DNA from: Ustulina deusta
Taxonomy: Eukaryota > Ascomycota > Sordariomycetes > Xylariales > Xylariaceae
Assembly: GCA_023159155.1 (NCBI GenBank)
Contig: JAJNNX010000019.1
Coordinates: forward strand, 766,589 to 830,588
DNA length: 64,000 bases
Direction: 5' to 3'
Each line of letters starts with the position of its first letter. The first letter of the stretch is position 1. Positions 42,901 through 57,659 of this stretch are shown one piece after another. The notes under the pieces were generated by a model that was given only the letters and a program-made list of their open reading frames with translations, did no database searches and was not told the origin of the DNA. Both the position numbers and the translations under genes were made by a program.

Positions 42901-45160
42901 ATATAAAAAACTTGCTTATTTTTTATTTATATAATATTAATTATAACTTTATAATTAAAATTATAGTTATTTTTAATTAAGAATTTAAAACATTAAAGTA
43001 TTAAATTATATAATTAATAATATTAATAAAACTTTTAGATTTTTTTTAAAATTAAATAATTTATTTTATATTTTATATAACTAAACATTTTATATAATCT
43101 TTTTATATAAAAATGTCCGAAATAGTAGTAAAACTATTGTAGTTTTGTTTTAATAAAGTAAATCTTAGCTTTATATAAACTTATATTAAAAAATAAATAT
43201 TTTTATTTATATATAACAAGATTAATTTTGTTATTTTTTTATATAATAATATTTTTTATATTATTAAAGTATGCTTATAAATAGTTAATATTTTTTAGTA
43301 AAAATAAAAATAAAGTTAGGCTATTTAAAATATAATATATTTTTATACTAAAAAAATTGTTTATTTATATAGTATTTATAGCTATAATTATATTATTACT
43401 ATTAAACTTAATATATATACTGCTTAGCGTCTAGCTTATTTTTATATAAAAATAAATTTTAAAATAAGCTTTAAGCTGCTTTTTTTTTACTATTAAATAG
43501 TTCAAAGCACCTATATTTTATAGTTTGCTTTAATATTCTATATAATACTAGTTACTAAAAATAAACTAGTTAGATAATATATTTGTTTTATAGTTTTAAA
43601 TATTTTTTTATTATATAGTATATAAAAGCATTATTTATTAAAATTAATTAAATTAATTACTAGATTTTTTTTTAATATTTTTAATATTTTTGTTTAATTT
43701 TAAATATTTTTTATATTTTATAAAATATATAAAAAATTTATTAAGCAAAAAAAAAACATTATTAATTATTTTATATAAATTAAAATATTAGCTTTTTATA
43801 TAAGCTTATTTTTAAAAAGTATATTTTATTAACTAATATTTTTTTTAATATATAAAATACTTTTTATTTATATAGTAATTTTAGCTGTTTTATTTTTTCA
43901 AGTAATATTACTATATGCTTAGCTTATTTAATAATCTAAAAAATCTATACTACTTGTTTTTTATATAATTATTTTAGTTATATTTTTTATCAGTAAAATA
44001 TATATTATTGTTTTTTTATATAAAAGTTTTTGGTTTATTTTCTAATTTTTTTATTAATTAACGGTATACTTAGAAATTAATAAAAAAACTTTTGTTTGTT
44101 AGCTTTTAAAATATAAGGGCTATAGCTAATAATAATATGTTTTAGTATATTTATATAATTATTATGCTTAGCTAGATTTCTTTTTTATAGCTATAACCAA
44201 ATATTTTTTAAGCTTTTTTAAGTTTAGTAATTATAATATTTAATATATTATATATTTATATATTAAGGTTTTTTATTGTTATTTATATAAGTAAAAGATT
44301 AGTCTAGTTAACTTAGTACTAGTTATAGTTTCTATTAATATTAAAAGAAAGATTTATTATATAATATATTTTAATTTAAGTTTTGTTAGGATTAATTTAA
44401 TAAATAAAATAATTTTTATAGGACTTTTTAAAATAGTTAAAAATGTTATATAATATTAGTTTTTTAAAATTCGAAATATTTAAAAAATATTAATAAATAT
44501 ATATAATTTATTTAAATAGTTTTTTTTTTAAGTTTTTTAAAATATTATATATATTTTTAAGAGGATTATTATATTTTATATATTTTTTAAAAAGAGTAGT
44601 TCTAAAAAAAGGTTATTTGTTATTAGGTCTAATATTATATAAAAATATACTTGTTATAATAAAGTTTAAAAAAAGTTATAAATAATAAAATATTTATATA
44701 TTAGTTAAAAGTTTAGTTTATAATTTATTTTTATTATATATTTATATATATATTTAAAAATATATTAAAACTTAATAGTAAGTTATATAAATAAATAGGT
44801 TTAGTTTTTAAAGGTTTAAAATTATATATTTTTTAAAAATCTAAGTTATATAAGTTCTAGCTATTTGATTTTTAGTTTTGTTTTTATTTATATACTAAAT
44901 ATAAAAATTAAAATAATCTAAAACACTAAAGTAGCTTAAAAAATAGAAGTAAGCTAGAAAATATATTAAAATTATTAATTAAATATAAAAAAAATTAATA
45001 GTTATTATATAAAAATTAAAAAAGTTGGTTAAATAATTAAAAGTTTTAAAGAACTTTTTATATTTTTAGATTTATTTTGTATAATTGTTTTAAAAAATTT
45101 TAAATATAATTTTTTATTTGTTTATATTTATATGTTTTATTACTAGATAATTTAAAACAA
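36921..45160. other. AT isochore, first block (probable RIP-mutated repeats)
   Basis: About 90% A+T or more over 8.2 kb by eye. There are almost no open frames and a dense scatter of TAA/TAG on both strands. Residual G and C are mostly in AGC/GCT and TAG/CTA contexts. This is the expected end state of repeat-induced point mutation. To about 39.5 kb the plus strand is A-rich or mixed; from about 40.1 to 45.1 kb it is T-rich, suggesting at least two different original elements. No transposon protein can be read with confidence. Confidence 0.75.
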
Positions 45161-45720
45161 TTTTATATTAAAGTGGACACCTATAAATAACTATTTATAA
45201 ATAGTCCTAATATAATAGTGCTTATATACTAAGAGATAAGCTAAACCTTGGCTATAGGGACGCCCGTACGTACCCCTCCGGTTCGCAATAGCCACACTTT
45301 TGCCCGCAAAAACTACTAGGTTATCCTTAGTATGTAACGCGAACTAGTAAAAAGCTACCTTTTGTTCCTTATAAAACTACTACATAGCGCAATACGCCCT
45401 ACCGAAGTAGATATGCGCTACCCGAACTAGTATTAAGCTATAGTAAACTATTAGCAGGGGTCCGGCGCTAGTAGAAATAATTAACAAGGGTCCTCTACTG
45501 GCGTGCGTAGCGCCCGCAGGTCTACCTAGGCGCCCTTTTTACCCCGCGTTGCGCCTGCGTCCCCTGCACGCCAATTCGCGAGGGCCGTATATAAGACCGA
45601 CACCTCTCTACCTATATTGCCGCCTGCACCCTAATACCCTAACACTTTCCTCCTCTTTCTCCTTTTCCTTACCTAAGCTTTTACGCCCTTACCTACCTAT
45701 ACCTACTCAATCTATTAATT
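45161..45720. other. GC-richer promoter-like island inside the AT isochore
   Basis: Roughly half G+C between about 45240 and 45660, unlike everything around it. It contains GC-rich stretches (about 45530-45585), a TATA-like element TATATAA at 45588-45594, and then CT-rich sequence (CCTCTTTCTCCTTTTCC around 45650). This resembles a fungal RNA polymerase II promoter or the LTR of a retroelement reading to the right. No coding frame follows; the sequence returns to AT-rich DNA by about 45720. No second copy is present in the window, so an LTR pair cannot be shown. Confidence 0.55.
45588..45594 (+). promoter_or_regulatory. TATA-like element of the isochore island
   Basis: TATATAA in the context GGGCCGTATATAAGACCG, followed within about 40-70 bases by a C/T-rich initiator-like tract. 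It is the only promoter-like arrangement seen in the 27-kb AT block. Confidence 0.4.
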
Positions 45721-46159
45721 AATCTAATATGCCTATCGTATATAACATAACATATATATTTATATTACTTATGTATCTATAACTACATATCTATAATTAC
45801 TTTCTGCATTTATAACTATATATATAATCTAATATACTATTTATTACTACGCTTTATTAATTTTAATTATTTATTTAATCCTTTAATTAATCTATATATA
45901 TTTTCTACTTTTATAACATTTTTATATGTACGCCTAATATAATATAATTATTATATAATATATATATTTATAAAAAAACATTTATATTTATTAAAAACTT
46001 ACCTATTTTTTATTATATTTGTAACGTGTAATATTTCTGCGATCTTTCTAATATATAATATATTTGTAGTTCTATTATATTTAATAGCTTAAATTTTTTA
46101 AGTACGCTCCTATGTATAGATTTATATTACTTATATATGTTTATTTATAACTTTTATTA
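45721..46159. other. AT-rich spacer
   Basis: AT-rich DNA with somewhat more C than the blocks either side on the plus strand. It connects the GC-richer island to the 15-bp minisatellite. No gene. Confidence 0.5.
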
Positions 46160-47895
46160 AGAATATATATTAAAACAAGTTGTATTAATATAACTTTTAA
46201 ACATAACAATATTTAATAAAAATAATAAAATAATATTTAAACAAAACAATATCTAATTAAACAAAACAATATTAAAATAAAACTAAATAAATTATTAAAA
46301 TAATATTAAAACAAGCTATATTAAGATAATATTACAACAAGTTATATTAATATAATATTAAAACAAGTTGTATTAAAACTATATTATTTAATTAAAATAA
46401 TACCTAACTAATATAATATTAAAACAAGCTATATTGCAATAAGTATTAAAACTAGCTTTATTAAAATAATATCTAACTAATACAACATTTAACCAATACA
46501 ATATTTAAACAAGCTATATTAAAACAATATTAAAACAAGTTATATTAATACAAATTATATTAATATAATATTTAAACAAAATATATTAAAACAATTTTGC
46601 TTTAATACTAATTGCTATATATAACAAAATAACTTATATTAAAATAATATTTATATAAGTTATATTAATACAATATTTAAAAAAAAAATTTCAAAACAAC
46701 TTTATATTATTACTAGTTATTATATATAATATATATACAACTTATAATAACTGCTTATATTTATAACGCTTTTCTATATATATTTTTAATAGTTATATAT
46801 ATGTATTATTAAAAACACTTGCTAATACTTGCCTTAAAAACTTAAAAAACTTATATTAAAACTTATTATATTAACTATACTTTTATATTTATATACGCCT
46901 ATTTCTAATACTTATATAGCATATATAGTATTAAATTAATATATATTAAAAAAATAACAACTTATATTTAAATAATTTATATTGCAAATATTTATATTAA
47001 GCGTAGCTAAAACAAACTTATATTTATAACCTTTGCTTTATTAGAACTAGAGATATGTTTAGATCTTTAACTAGTTTTTTATAAAATTTTTAGCTACCCT
47101 TATATTAATTTATTATAGCTAGAAACCTAATATTTAATAGTTCTGCTTCTATATTGTCTGTTCTTTATTAATTATATTACTTATTATATATTGTAAACCT
47201 CCTATGCTATATTTATAACATTTATATATGCCTATTTATAATATTTATATATATATATTTATAATACTTTTATTAATAAGATTTATATTTAGACAACTTT
47301 TATTAAAACAATACAAAAATAGCTATATTATAAACACCTATATTATAAACTACTATATTATTAATACTTATATTACTAACACCTATTAAAAATAACTATT
47401 AAAAACACTTCTATCTAAGCCATTTATATTAATATAAGTTGCATTAATACAAATTATATTATAACAGGTTATAACAAAACAAGTTATATTAAAACAAATT
47501 ATATTAAAATAATTTATATTAAAACAATTTATATTGTAACAAGCTATATTAAAACAAACTATATTCAAACAAACTATATTTAAACAAATTATATTAAAAC
47601 GTACTATATTAAAACAAGCTAAATTTAAACAAGTTATATAAAAACGTGCTATATAAAAACGTGCTATATTGAGATAAGTTATATTAAAATAAGCTATATT
47701 AAAACAAATTAAATTTAAACAAGTTATATAAAAACGTGCTATATTAAAACGTGCTATATTAAAACAAGCTATATTTAAACAAATTATATTAAAACTAGCT
47801 ATATTAAAACAAGTTATATTAAAACAAGCTAAATTTAAATAAGTTATATAAAAACGTGCTATATTAAAACGTACTATATTAAAACAAGCAATTTA
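46160..47895. repeat. Decayed 15-bp minisatellite
   Basis: Dozens of degenerate copies of a 15-bp unit close to TATATTAAAACAAGC cover about 1.7 kb. They are best preserved at 47440-47890, where variants with GTGC, CGTAC and AAGTT alternate. Because the unit is a multiple of three, the minus strand at 47568-47386 stays open and reads as a five-residue repeat of the type NIxCF/NIICF. Whether it was ever coding is unknown. Confidence 0.85.
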
Positions 47896-48294
47896 TATGT
47901 TTTTTTATAATACTATAATATATATATATATATATATATATTTATTATTAATTATATTAATTCTTATTTTATTATTATTAATTTTTTTTGCTTTTTAAAT
48001 TTTTTTTGTTTTTTTTTATAACTTTATATTATTTTTACTCTAATATAATTAAATTAATTATGATATAATTATTTTTATTAAATAATAATTTTTTTTGTTC
48101 TTTATATAGTTAATTTAAATATATATAAATAATTTTAGATTTTTAAAAAAAACTATTATAGAAATAATATTTAATTTAAAACTACTATTTATATTTTTAT
48201 AACTATTATTTTATATATATATTTTTTTTAATTAGCTTTTAATATATAAACTATTAAATATTTTAAAATTAAACATTAAAAATTTAATAATTTA
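47896..48294. other. AT-rich spacer with (TA)n microsatellite
   Basis: Includes an uninterrupted (TA)n run at about 47917-47942, followed by T-rich DNA. No gene. Confidence 0.6.
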
Positions 48295-48450
48295 ATAATT
48301 TAATAACTAAAAAACTAAAAAAATTAAAAAACTAAAAAAATTAAAAAATTAAAAAATTAAAAAATTAAAAAATTAAAAAATTAAAAAATTAAAAAATTAA
48401 AAAATTAAAAAATTAAAAAATTAAAAAATTAAAAAATTAAAAAATTAAAA
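48295..48450. repeat. AT octamer array (TTAAAAAA)n
   Basis: A nearly perfect 8-bp tandem array, TTAAAAAA, with a few CTAAAAAA variants at its left end, covers about 150 bp. Confidence 0.9.
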
Positions 48451-51400
48451 ATATTATTAAAATTAATAGCTTTAATAAACTATATTAGTTTTATATTAAT
48501 TTTATATATAAATAAAACTAAAACTAAATAAAAATCTTTTTATTTATATTTTAAGATTATTTTTAATATATATTAATTATTTATTATTAATTAATTTTAA
48601 ATTTAAGCTTATAATAATAAAAGCTATAATATAACTACTATTATAATATATTTTATATTATTTTATATTATATATTATAAAAATAAATATTAAAAATCTA
48701 TAATAATAAACTAAAGTTATTTTTAAAAAATCTTATATATATATATATATATTCTTTTTTATTATAACTAAAATTAAACTTTAAATTACTTTAATATACT
48801 TATAATAATTATATATAAAATATATACTTATTTTTTTCTTTTATTAAATAATAATTCTATACTTTTTTAAAACTTTATTAGCTATAAAATCAAAACATAA
48901 AAAGTATAGTTATTATTATTTATATATATATTAAAATTTTTTTACTTTTTTTTATAATATAAACAAACTAAATATAATACTTATATATTATTTATTTTAC
49001 CTCTTAGTTATCTTTTTATTTAATATATTTATAAAATGCCTAGTATTGCTTTGCTTTTTATTTGTAGTATTTCTAGTTACTACTTTATAAATTAAATACT
49101 TCTAAAATATATAAACTTTTCTATTAGTTTAGCTTTATTAAATTATAATATTATTAATATTTTTTAAAATATTTTTAATTAAACATTTTAATAAACTGCA
49201 ATTATGTTTATTAAGTTATTTAATTAAAACAACTTTACTTACAAAAATATTAAAATAAAAAGCTTTGCTTCTAATTTATTGCTTTTTATACTAATTTTAT
49301 ACTTAAGTTACCTTGTTTACTCTAATTTTAAATCTATTTATTTTATATTAATTAATAATTTTATTAAAATGTTATACGTTACTAATAATCCTAATTATAA
49401 TTAAGCTTTTAAAATTTAAAAATCTAATAAAAAAAACTACTTTGCTACATTTAGCAATAATTTTATTTATTTATTTGACTTAGTTCTTACTAATGCCTTA
49501 CTTATTTATTTTATTACTTATTTTAGTAATAGTTAGGATTTTAGCGCTAGTATAAAGCTTAAAATATAATACCTGGCTATTTTTTAATACTACTATAATT
49601 TTTGTATGATTTTTAAGCTTTATAAATAGTCTTGGCCCAACTGCACTTTTGTTAGAAAATTTATAGTTATTTTTTTTTAGCAAAAAAATAGTAGCTTGCT
49701 TATTTAAATTATTTGCCTTTTTATTAGCTATAGTTTTAGTAAGTATAATTAATTAATTAGAATACTTAATATAAATAATCTTAATAATATTTACTAATAA
49801 TTTGCTGTAATATTTTAAACTTTTTAAAAAAAGCTTTAGTATAATCTTAATAATATTATTTTATAATACTTAAACTAGACGCTTGCTAGTACAAACTTTA
49901 ATATAGTTTAATTTTTTTTTAATAAGTTGTTTTATATAAATTACTAAAGTATTATATAAAATATTATTAATATATTTATTAAATAATTTAAATTAATAAT
50001 TATGTTAGAATTTAAAAACTATAACTATTTATATGCTTAATATAATTAAAAGAAAGTTTAGTAATTAAAAAAAACAATTTTTTTTATAAAAAAACATAAG
50101 CGCTATATTTAGGTTAATACGCTTTTAACTGCTTTAACAATACTAAAATTAAAAAAGCTAAAATTTAAAAAAAAAAAAAAAAAACTTAAAATAGCAGCTA
50201 GTAGTAATTCTATATATAAAATAGCACACTATACTATATATAGCTTTAAAACAAATAATATATATTTTTTTTTATTTAATTATTTTTTAAAACTAAAATT
50301 ATATAGTTTTAAAAAAGCTATAAAGTTTTAATATTATAATATATATATTAGTTTATATATAAACTATCTAATTTATATAAGCTATTTATTATATATATAT
50401 ACAAGTAGCTAATTTAAATTCTAAAATATTTCTAGTCTAAAATAGTTATATTTCCTACTTAGCTTATAATATTTATAAATAGTTTTACTAACTGTTTTAT
50501 AACTATTATATAGTTTATTTAGTTTATTATAGTTTTAAATAAGTTAAAAAGTTTAATAATAAATCAAATATAATATATAAAGCAATTTAATTATATATTT
50601 AGTTTAAGCTTTAAAATACCTAAATTAATAAAAAATATATAACTAAATAAAAACTTAATATTATTAATTATATATATATATATATTTTTTTTTATTTAAA
50701 TAGTTTTTATTAAAAGAAATTATTTTTATTAGATCTATAAATTTATATATATATACTACTCTTATTTTTTATTTAGTTATAATATATAATATATTAAAAT
50801 TATATAATCTAAATACTTTGCTAGTTTAAATATATTAAATTATAATATATTTAGCTATTTTTTTATTTTTAAGGTTATTTTTTTTATTTTTTCTTAATTT
50901 AAACACTAACTAGTCTAAGTTAACTTATATAATAGTTATACACTATAACTACAATTTTTTACTAGTAAATTATATAGCTTAAAAACTTATATTTTATATT
51001 AACTAATTTTAATAGATCACTTTTTATTACTACTTAAGCAAATATTTTATTTTATTTTATAACAACCTATAGTTAAAATATTTAATTTAATTTTTTTTGT
51101 TTTTTTTAAATAGCTTATAAGTATAACTAAACTATTTTTTTAAACTAGATTTTATAATTTTATAAAAGCTACTTTAAATAATATAGAGCATACTAAATTT
51201 GCTAATATTTTTAATAACTTTATTATTTTTTATCTTATTAATATTTTTGGCTATTAAAACAATAAAATTAAACAAAAACTAAAAAAGCTTTACTTTATTA
51301 CTTTTTTAGCTTACTAAAGCATTTATATCTAGATCTATACAAGTAATATTAAAATTAATAAAAATAATAATTTTGTATATATTTTTATTATAAGTTTTTG

Positions 51401-54400
51401 TTTTTAGAAAGGTAATATAGATTTATAAGTCTAACATATTTGTTTATTTATTAGTTCTAAAATTAATAAATATAATTTTTTTATTTTTAACCTAAGGCTT
51501 AATAATATAAAAACTATTTAAAATAGCTTTAATAAAGCTTTTTGTGCTTTTGTTTAAATAATATAAAATAATGCTAAACCTTTAGTATAAAACCCTAACT
51601 AAACTTAAAATAGCTCTAACTTTAATATTTATTTTGTCCTATTTAATAAAGTTTATAAAAAAATTAGCTAAACGGACCAAACCTTTATAATATATTTTAC
51701 TTTACTAAATTAAAGTATTAAATAATATTTTATTACTATAAAAAACTAAAAAAATAACTTAAAAAGTTTAAAAAAATATATAAAGTTTATAAGGGTTGGA
51801 GTAGTAAAAAGGTATATTAGTAGTTAGTTATATATAGCTTTTTAAATAAGGTTTTTAAAAAAAGGTTTTAAATAATATTAGTATTAATAAGGCAAACTAT
51901 TATTAATATATAATATATATACTATAACAAAACACCCTTAATAATTATGTTTTATTAATAAAATAGCAATATTAGTTACTTTTAATACTTTAACTAATAA
52001 TAACATAAAATAAAGCTATTAATAATAACTATTAAAAATAACCTACCTACTTATTTAATAAGTAGATAACTATATAAGTTAGTAAAATATATTTAATTTA
52101 ATACTTTGCAACATTTTAACTTAATTTATAATAATATATAAAATAATTATATTTTATTATTTATAAAAACTTATCTTTCCACTTTAAGTACTTTTTTAAG
52201 GTTATAATTACTTAGCTATAAGTTGTTTATGCTTATTTATTTTTTTATATTTTTTATTATTTTCTAAATTTTTTGCTGCTTTATTATTATTTTTATTATT
52301 ATAATAAATATTATGCTTTTTATTAAAATATTTTTTATTAGTACTGCTTTAATTTAAAATTGTATTTTGTTCTATTAAATGTTTACTTAATTTAAGACTA
52401 ACAATTTTATTATTGTTTTTATAAGTATTACTTATTATTATTACAAACTTTTTAAACTTTTTTTTATTTATTTTTTCTATTATAATAAGCATTAAAAAAA
52501 AAAAAATTATTAGGACTAAAACTATTAAATTGTTTTTATTAGTATATATTAGTTAGCTATACCTAAATTTATTTAATTTTATTACTTTTTGCCTAATAAG
52601 CGCAGTAAATATAAGCGCTTACTATAAAGTTTTTATAATTATAATTTATAAATATTTAATACTGCTTTAATTTTTCTTTATTAGTTAGAAAATTTTATAA
52701 AAGATCTAAAAATATATTACTAATAGCTTTAAAAAATTTTGCTAGTTTTTCTAGCTAGTATTATAGCTTATTAATACTTATAATATTAATATTAAAAAAG
52801 GCCTTATTTTATAAGATCTTATAATTAAATATATTAAATAATTATTATAAATAGCTATATATAGTAATATTTGCTAGAATACTTTAAATACTTTTATAAA
52901 TCTATACTTTTATATTAAACTAATAAATATATTTAATAAAAATTATTATAAATATATAATTATATATTATACCTGCTATATTATAAATAATCTATTTAAT
53001 TTTTTGCTACTAATTAATTTAAATTAGCTTGCTAATTATTTATATAATCTAGTTTATATTAAAATTTAGCTAAACAATAATACTTTTATTATATATAAAA
53101 TATATATTAATACTAAAAGTAAAAAAGTTTATAATTAAAAATAAAGCATTAATATTGTTTTAAATATTATTAAATTTAGCAATTATTATATTTTTTTTCG
53201 CAATAGTATAATTGGAGCAAATATATTTAACTTTCTAACCCTACATTTTATAACAAAAAACAAAATCTTTAAATAAATAAATTATATTAGCAAACTAAGC
53301 AAGAAAAACAAGCAATAAAAAAAGGCTATTTTTTCTTTTTTAGTATTATACTAAAAAAATAAATATAAAAAATAAAATTAAAAAAAAAGATTAGCTATAT
53401 AAAATAGCAACCTTTAAAATCAAATAATTAAATAATTTATTATATAATATTAAACATTTAAAATTTTAATATAGTATTAAAAAAATAATAAAATTTATTA
53501 TTATACCTAAAGTAATATAAATATAATTATAAATCTGGTTAATAAACCTAAGTTATTTTTCTTTTTTATTTACTTTTTAATTTAAGTTATTATATTATAA
53601 AAAATAAAAAATATATAAATTAAAAACTAAAAATATTAAAAACAATTATATAATAAAAAATACTTATCGCTATCTTTTAATACTTTAAATAGCTATTCTG
53701 CTTTACTATTAGCTATATTATATACTAGTATTACTATTTTTTCTATTTTTATTGCAGCTAAAATAAACTTTTTCCTAGATTTTCTAGCTACTAAGCAGTT
53801 TAATATTACAAATAACTTATACCTCTAGTATTTTTCCGTTTTTTTGGACTTTTTCCTACTCTATTTAGACTTCTTTTTTTTTTTTACTTGGACTTTTTTT
53901 TACTTTACTTTTTTTTTTGTTTGTTGTTTAGTTTTTTATATACTTTATACAAACTAGCTATAGTCTTATAAAACTACAAAAAAATTATATTTTAAAAGTT
54001 TATAACTAATAAAAATAAATAATATAGTATACCTATATTAATTTAACTAGTATTTTTTTTATTTTTAGGTCTTTTATATAAATCTTTTTCTTTAAGCTTA
54101 TTTATTTTCTAAAATAAAGCATTTTTTTAAAAATAAAGCTTTTATATCTTATTATTTTATAAAATATTATATTATATTTATAAATCTTTAAAAAACTACA
54201 AATTAATTATTTAAAAACATACTATTAAAATTTTGTTGCTTAGCTAGATAATCTTTTTATTTAATAGTTTTAGTTTAATATATTTTTTTTATTTTATATA
54301 AATAAGTTCTAGCAAAAAGTAAATAAATATATAATAAATAGTAAAATTATTTAAACTAAACTTTTTTATAGCCTAGTTAAAATTATAAAAATTTAAAAGC

Positions 54401-57400
54401 TATATTAGATAGTTTTATTTATATACTTGCTTTATTGCTTTATAATATTTATTTTTATTATATATAACAAGCAATAAACTATTTATTAATTTTTTATTTT
54501 TAATAATATAGCTTTTTTATTTAAGTAACAATTAATATTATAAAGTTTTTAAATCTTTTTTATATTTTTAAATATAATAAACTTGCTTTATTTTATATCT
54601 TAAAAAAAATTAATAATATTTAGTTTTTAACTAAAGCTATATATTATATAATAAAAAAAGTTAGCTAGTATATAAGTTGCTTTATATTTAGGCTATATAA
54701 AAAATAAATAAATAAAAATATTTTTTAGTTTATTAAGCATTAGAATTACTATTACTACTAGAAAGTAATCTTAGTTAAGGTATTTAATAGCTTTATATAT
54801 TATTATATTATAATTTTTTAAAAAATATATTTTATTATAGATTATAATATTAAACCGCTGGTTAAATTTAAAGCTAAAAATATAATAGGGCTGCTTTTTT
54901 TGCTTTTTTTTTTTTTGCTTTTTTTATTTTATTTTTACTTATTCTTTTACGTTAGCTAATTTTTTTGCTTTTTTATATTTCTAGTTATATAGTATTAATT
55001 TGTTACTCTTATTTAAATAAGCTTAAAAAACTAAATTATTAATTATTAACTTTTTTTTAAATAAACTTTATTTATTATTATTGCTATTATTATTAATATA
55101 TTTGCTATTGTTTTTATTATTATTTTGATTGTTATTTTTTATATTTTTGTTTTTATTTTATATATTTTAGTTTATTTAAAACTTATTAGACTTTTTAAAA
55201 ATGGAATTTATATTATTATATATTTGCTCTACTTTAATATTTTTTTATATAAAATTAAACTTTAATAATTATTATATAGTTATTTATTAATTATTATTAA
55301 TATAAAAAACTAAATAAATATAATCTTTATAAAATATTATATTTTTTTATTGTTTAAAAAGTTTTATTATTTTAGAAATTATTTTAGTTGCTTTACGTTT
55401 AAAAATATAATAATTTAAAATATATATAATTTTAGTAATCTAGTTATATATTAGCAATATTTAAATATAATAGCCTAACTAAAATATAATCTAAAATTAT
55501 ATAGTTTTAGATCCTAAATTATAACTATTATTTTTTTTAAAAATAAAATAATAATAAATAAAAAATAGACTACAACTATTTATATAATAGTTATATATAT
55601 TTAGCTTATTAATCATAGCTAGCTATTTATTTTTGTTTATAAAGCTAGACTTAGTAGCTATATATTTTTTAAAATTAGATATTTAGCTATAATAAATCTT
55701 AAGTATTAAAAACTATAAAAACTTTAATATATATTTTAAAAATATTAATAATATAAAGTTTATAAAGTATAAAATAAAGCTTAAATAGAACTACTAATAT
55801 AAGTTTATATTAAGCATATTTTTTTTATTTTATTTTTTATAAATCTAATAATTAGCTTTATTAATTTAATAAATAGTACTAAGCTTTATTAATGTTTTGC
55901 TAATTTTATATATATTAGCTAAAAAAGCACTAAATAAAAAAATCGATATTTTAATAACTAAGTTTATAATATTTAGTAAAAAAAAAAAAATTTAATCTAT
56001 TATTTTAAAAGTTTTTGCTAATTAAAATATATACTAACAAATTAATATAGCTAAAAAGTTGCAGATTTTAAGTTTTTTTGATTAATTTTAAAATTTTAAA
56101 ATTTTTATTTTATAATTTTTTATATTTTTTTAATTATTATATTTATATTATTACTAGCACTAAAACTTTAATCAATTTTATAAATATAGTCCTTTTAATT
56201 TTTTTTTTTTTTTTATATAATTATATTATTAGCTTTTTAAATATTAATATTTAATATATTTAATAAGCATACCTAGCAGACTTTATATTTTTCCCCTTTA
56301 AGCTTTTTAGCAATTAGAGCTTTTTATTTATTACTTATATTAATAAAATTAATAAGTTTTTTTTATATTTTTAGATTGTCTAGCTAACTTTTATAATTAT
56401 TTTTGTTTATATTACTAGTTTAAAACTATTTATATATTTAAATTAATAATTTTTATATTTTAAGCAGATCTAATATTATATAACTTTAAAAACTTTTTAT
56501 TTATATAATTAATTTAATTTTTAAACAAGTTTAATAAGAACTTTTTTTATTTATTTATAAAAAGTAGTATTTTTTTGCTTATAATATTTTAATCTATATT
56601 ATAATATTAATAAATCTTAAGTTTTTTAATTATTTTTTTATATTATTATTTAAACATTTTTTTTGTGCTATATTTAATACTTTATATACCTTAAACTTTT
56701 TAGTATAGAACTATTTAAAAAAGCTTAATCTTTAAAACTGTTTAGCTTTAGTAGCAATTTTTAGCTTATATTTAGTTTTAAACTATATATTAAAACTTTT
56801 AATAATATTTATTAATTTTTTAATTATAGTTTTTATTTATATTAAAGTTTATATTTTACTAGTTCTAAGTATTACTATTAAACTATATATTTTTATTGCT
56901 TATTAAAAAAAATAAACTTTTTAAGCTTAATAGCTATAATAAATATTTTTTATACTATAATTTTAGATATAAAAAATAAAACAATTTTTAATATTTAGAA
57001 TATTTTTATTAGTTTTAATAAATAATATTAGCTCTTTTTTTAAAGTTTAAAAAACTATAGTAATCTTAATAAAATAACAAACCATACTACACTATTTAGC
57101 TTTAATAAAAAAAAAAAAAAAAAAAACAAATTATTTTTTATTACTTTATCAAACTATTTATTATAAATAAAATTATAAATTTGCTAAACTTTCTTTATAA
57201 ATCTAGTAATAAAAAAATTAAATTTAAATAAATTTTTTATATTTTATTATTTTAAATATTTTTATAAATATTTTTTTATATATCTAAAAATATTAATAGC
57301 TATAAATTATAAAAAACTTATATTAATATACTAAACAAAAAAACAAACTAAAAAAAAACTATAAAAAAATTATTACAACTTATATTATTAATCTAATAAA

Positions 57401-57659
57401 CAAAATTATTTGCTTTTTTATTATTATTAAACCTAATATATATAAACTAAATACTAAAAATATTATTAATTTTAAGTATTACTAGCCGCATAGAAAAAAA
57501 ACCACTACTATTATATATTTTAGCTTATTGTTTTTTAATAGATTTAATTTTATTAATAAAAATATTAGTAAAATATTTAATAAATTCTAATAAAAAAATA
57601 GTAAAGTAAAGTACTAAAATAGTTAAGTTAATCTTTAATATAAGTTAAAAACTTTTTTA
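48451..57659. other. AT isochore, second block (probable RIP-mutated repeats)
   Basis: 9.2 kb of DNA with roughly 90% A+T and no supported gene. T-rich stretches (about 52.2-52.6 and 53.7-56.9 kb) alternate with mixed ones. The minus-strand frame at 49683-49498 is the longest open stretch and slightly less AT-rich; its Lys/Ile/Asn composition is that of decayed coding DNA, and no family can be named. Confidence 0.7.

Noticed and set aside
49498..49683. A 61-aa minus-strand frame in the AT isochore, possibly a transposon remnant.
   Set aside because: No motif is clear enough to name a reverse transcriptase, RNase H or transposase domain.
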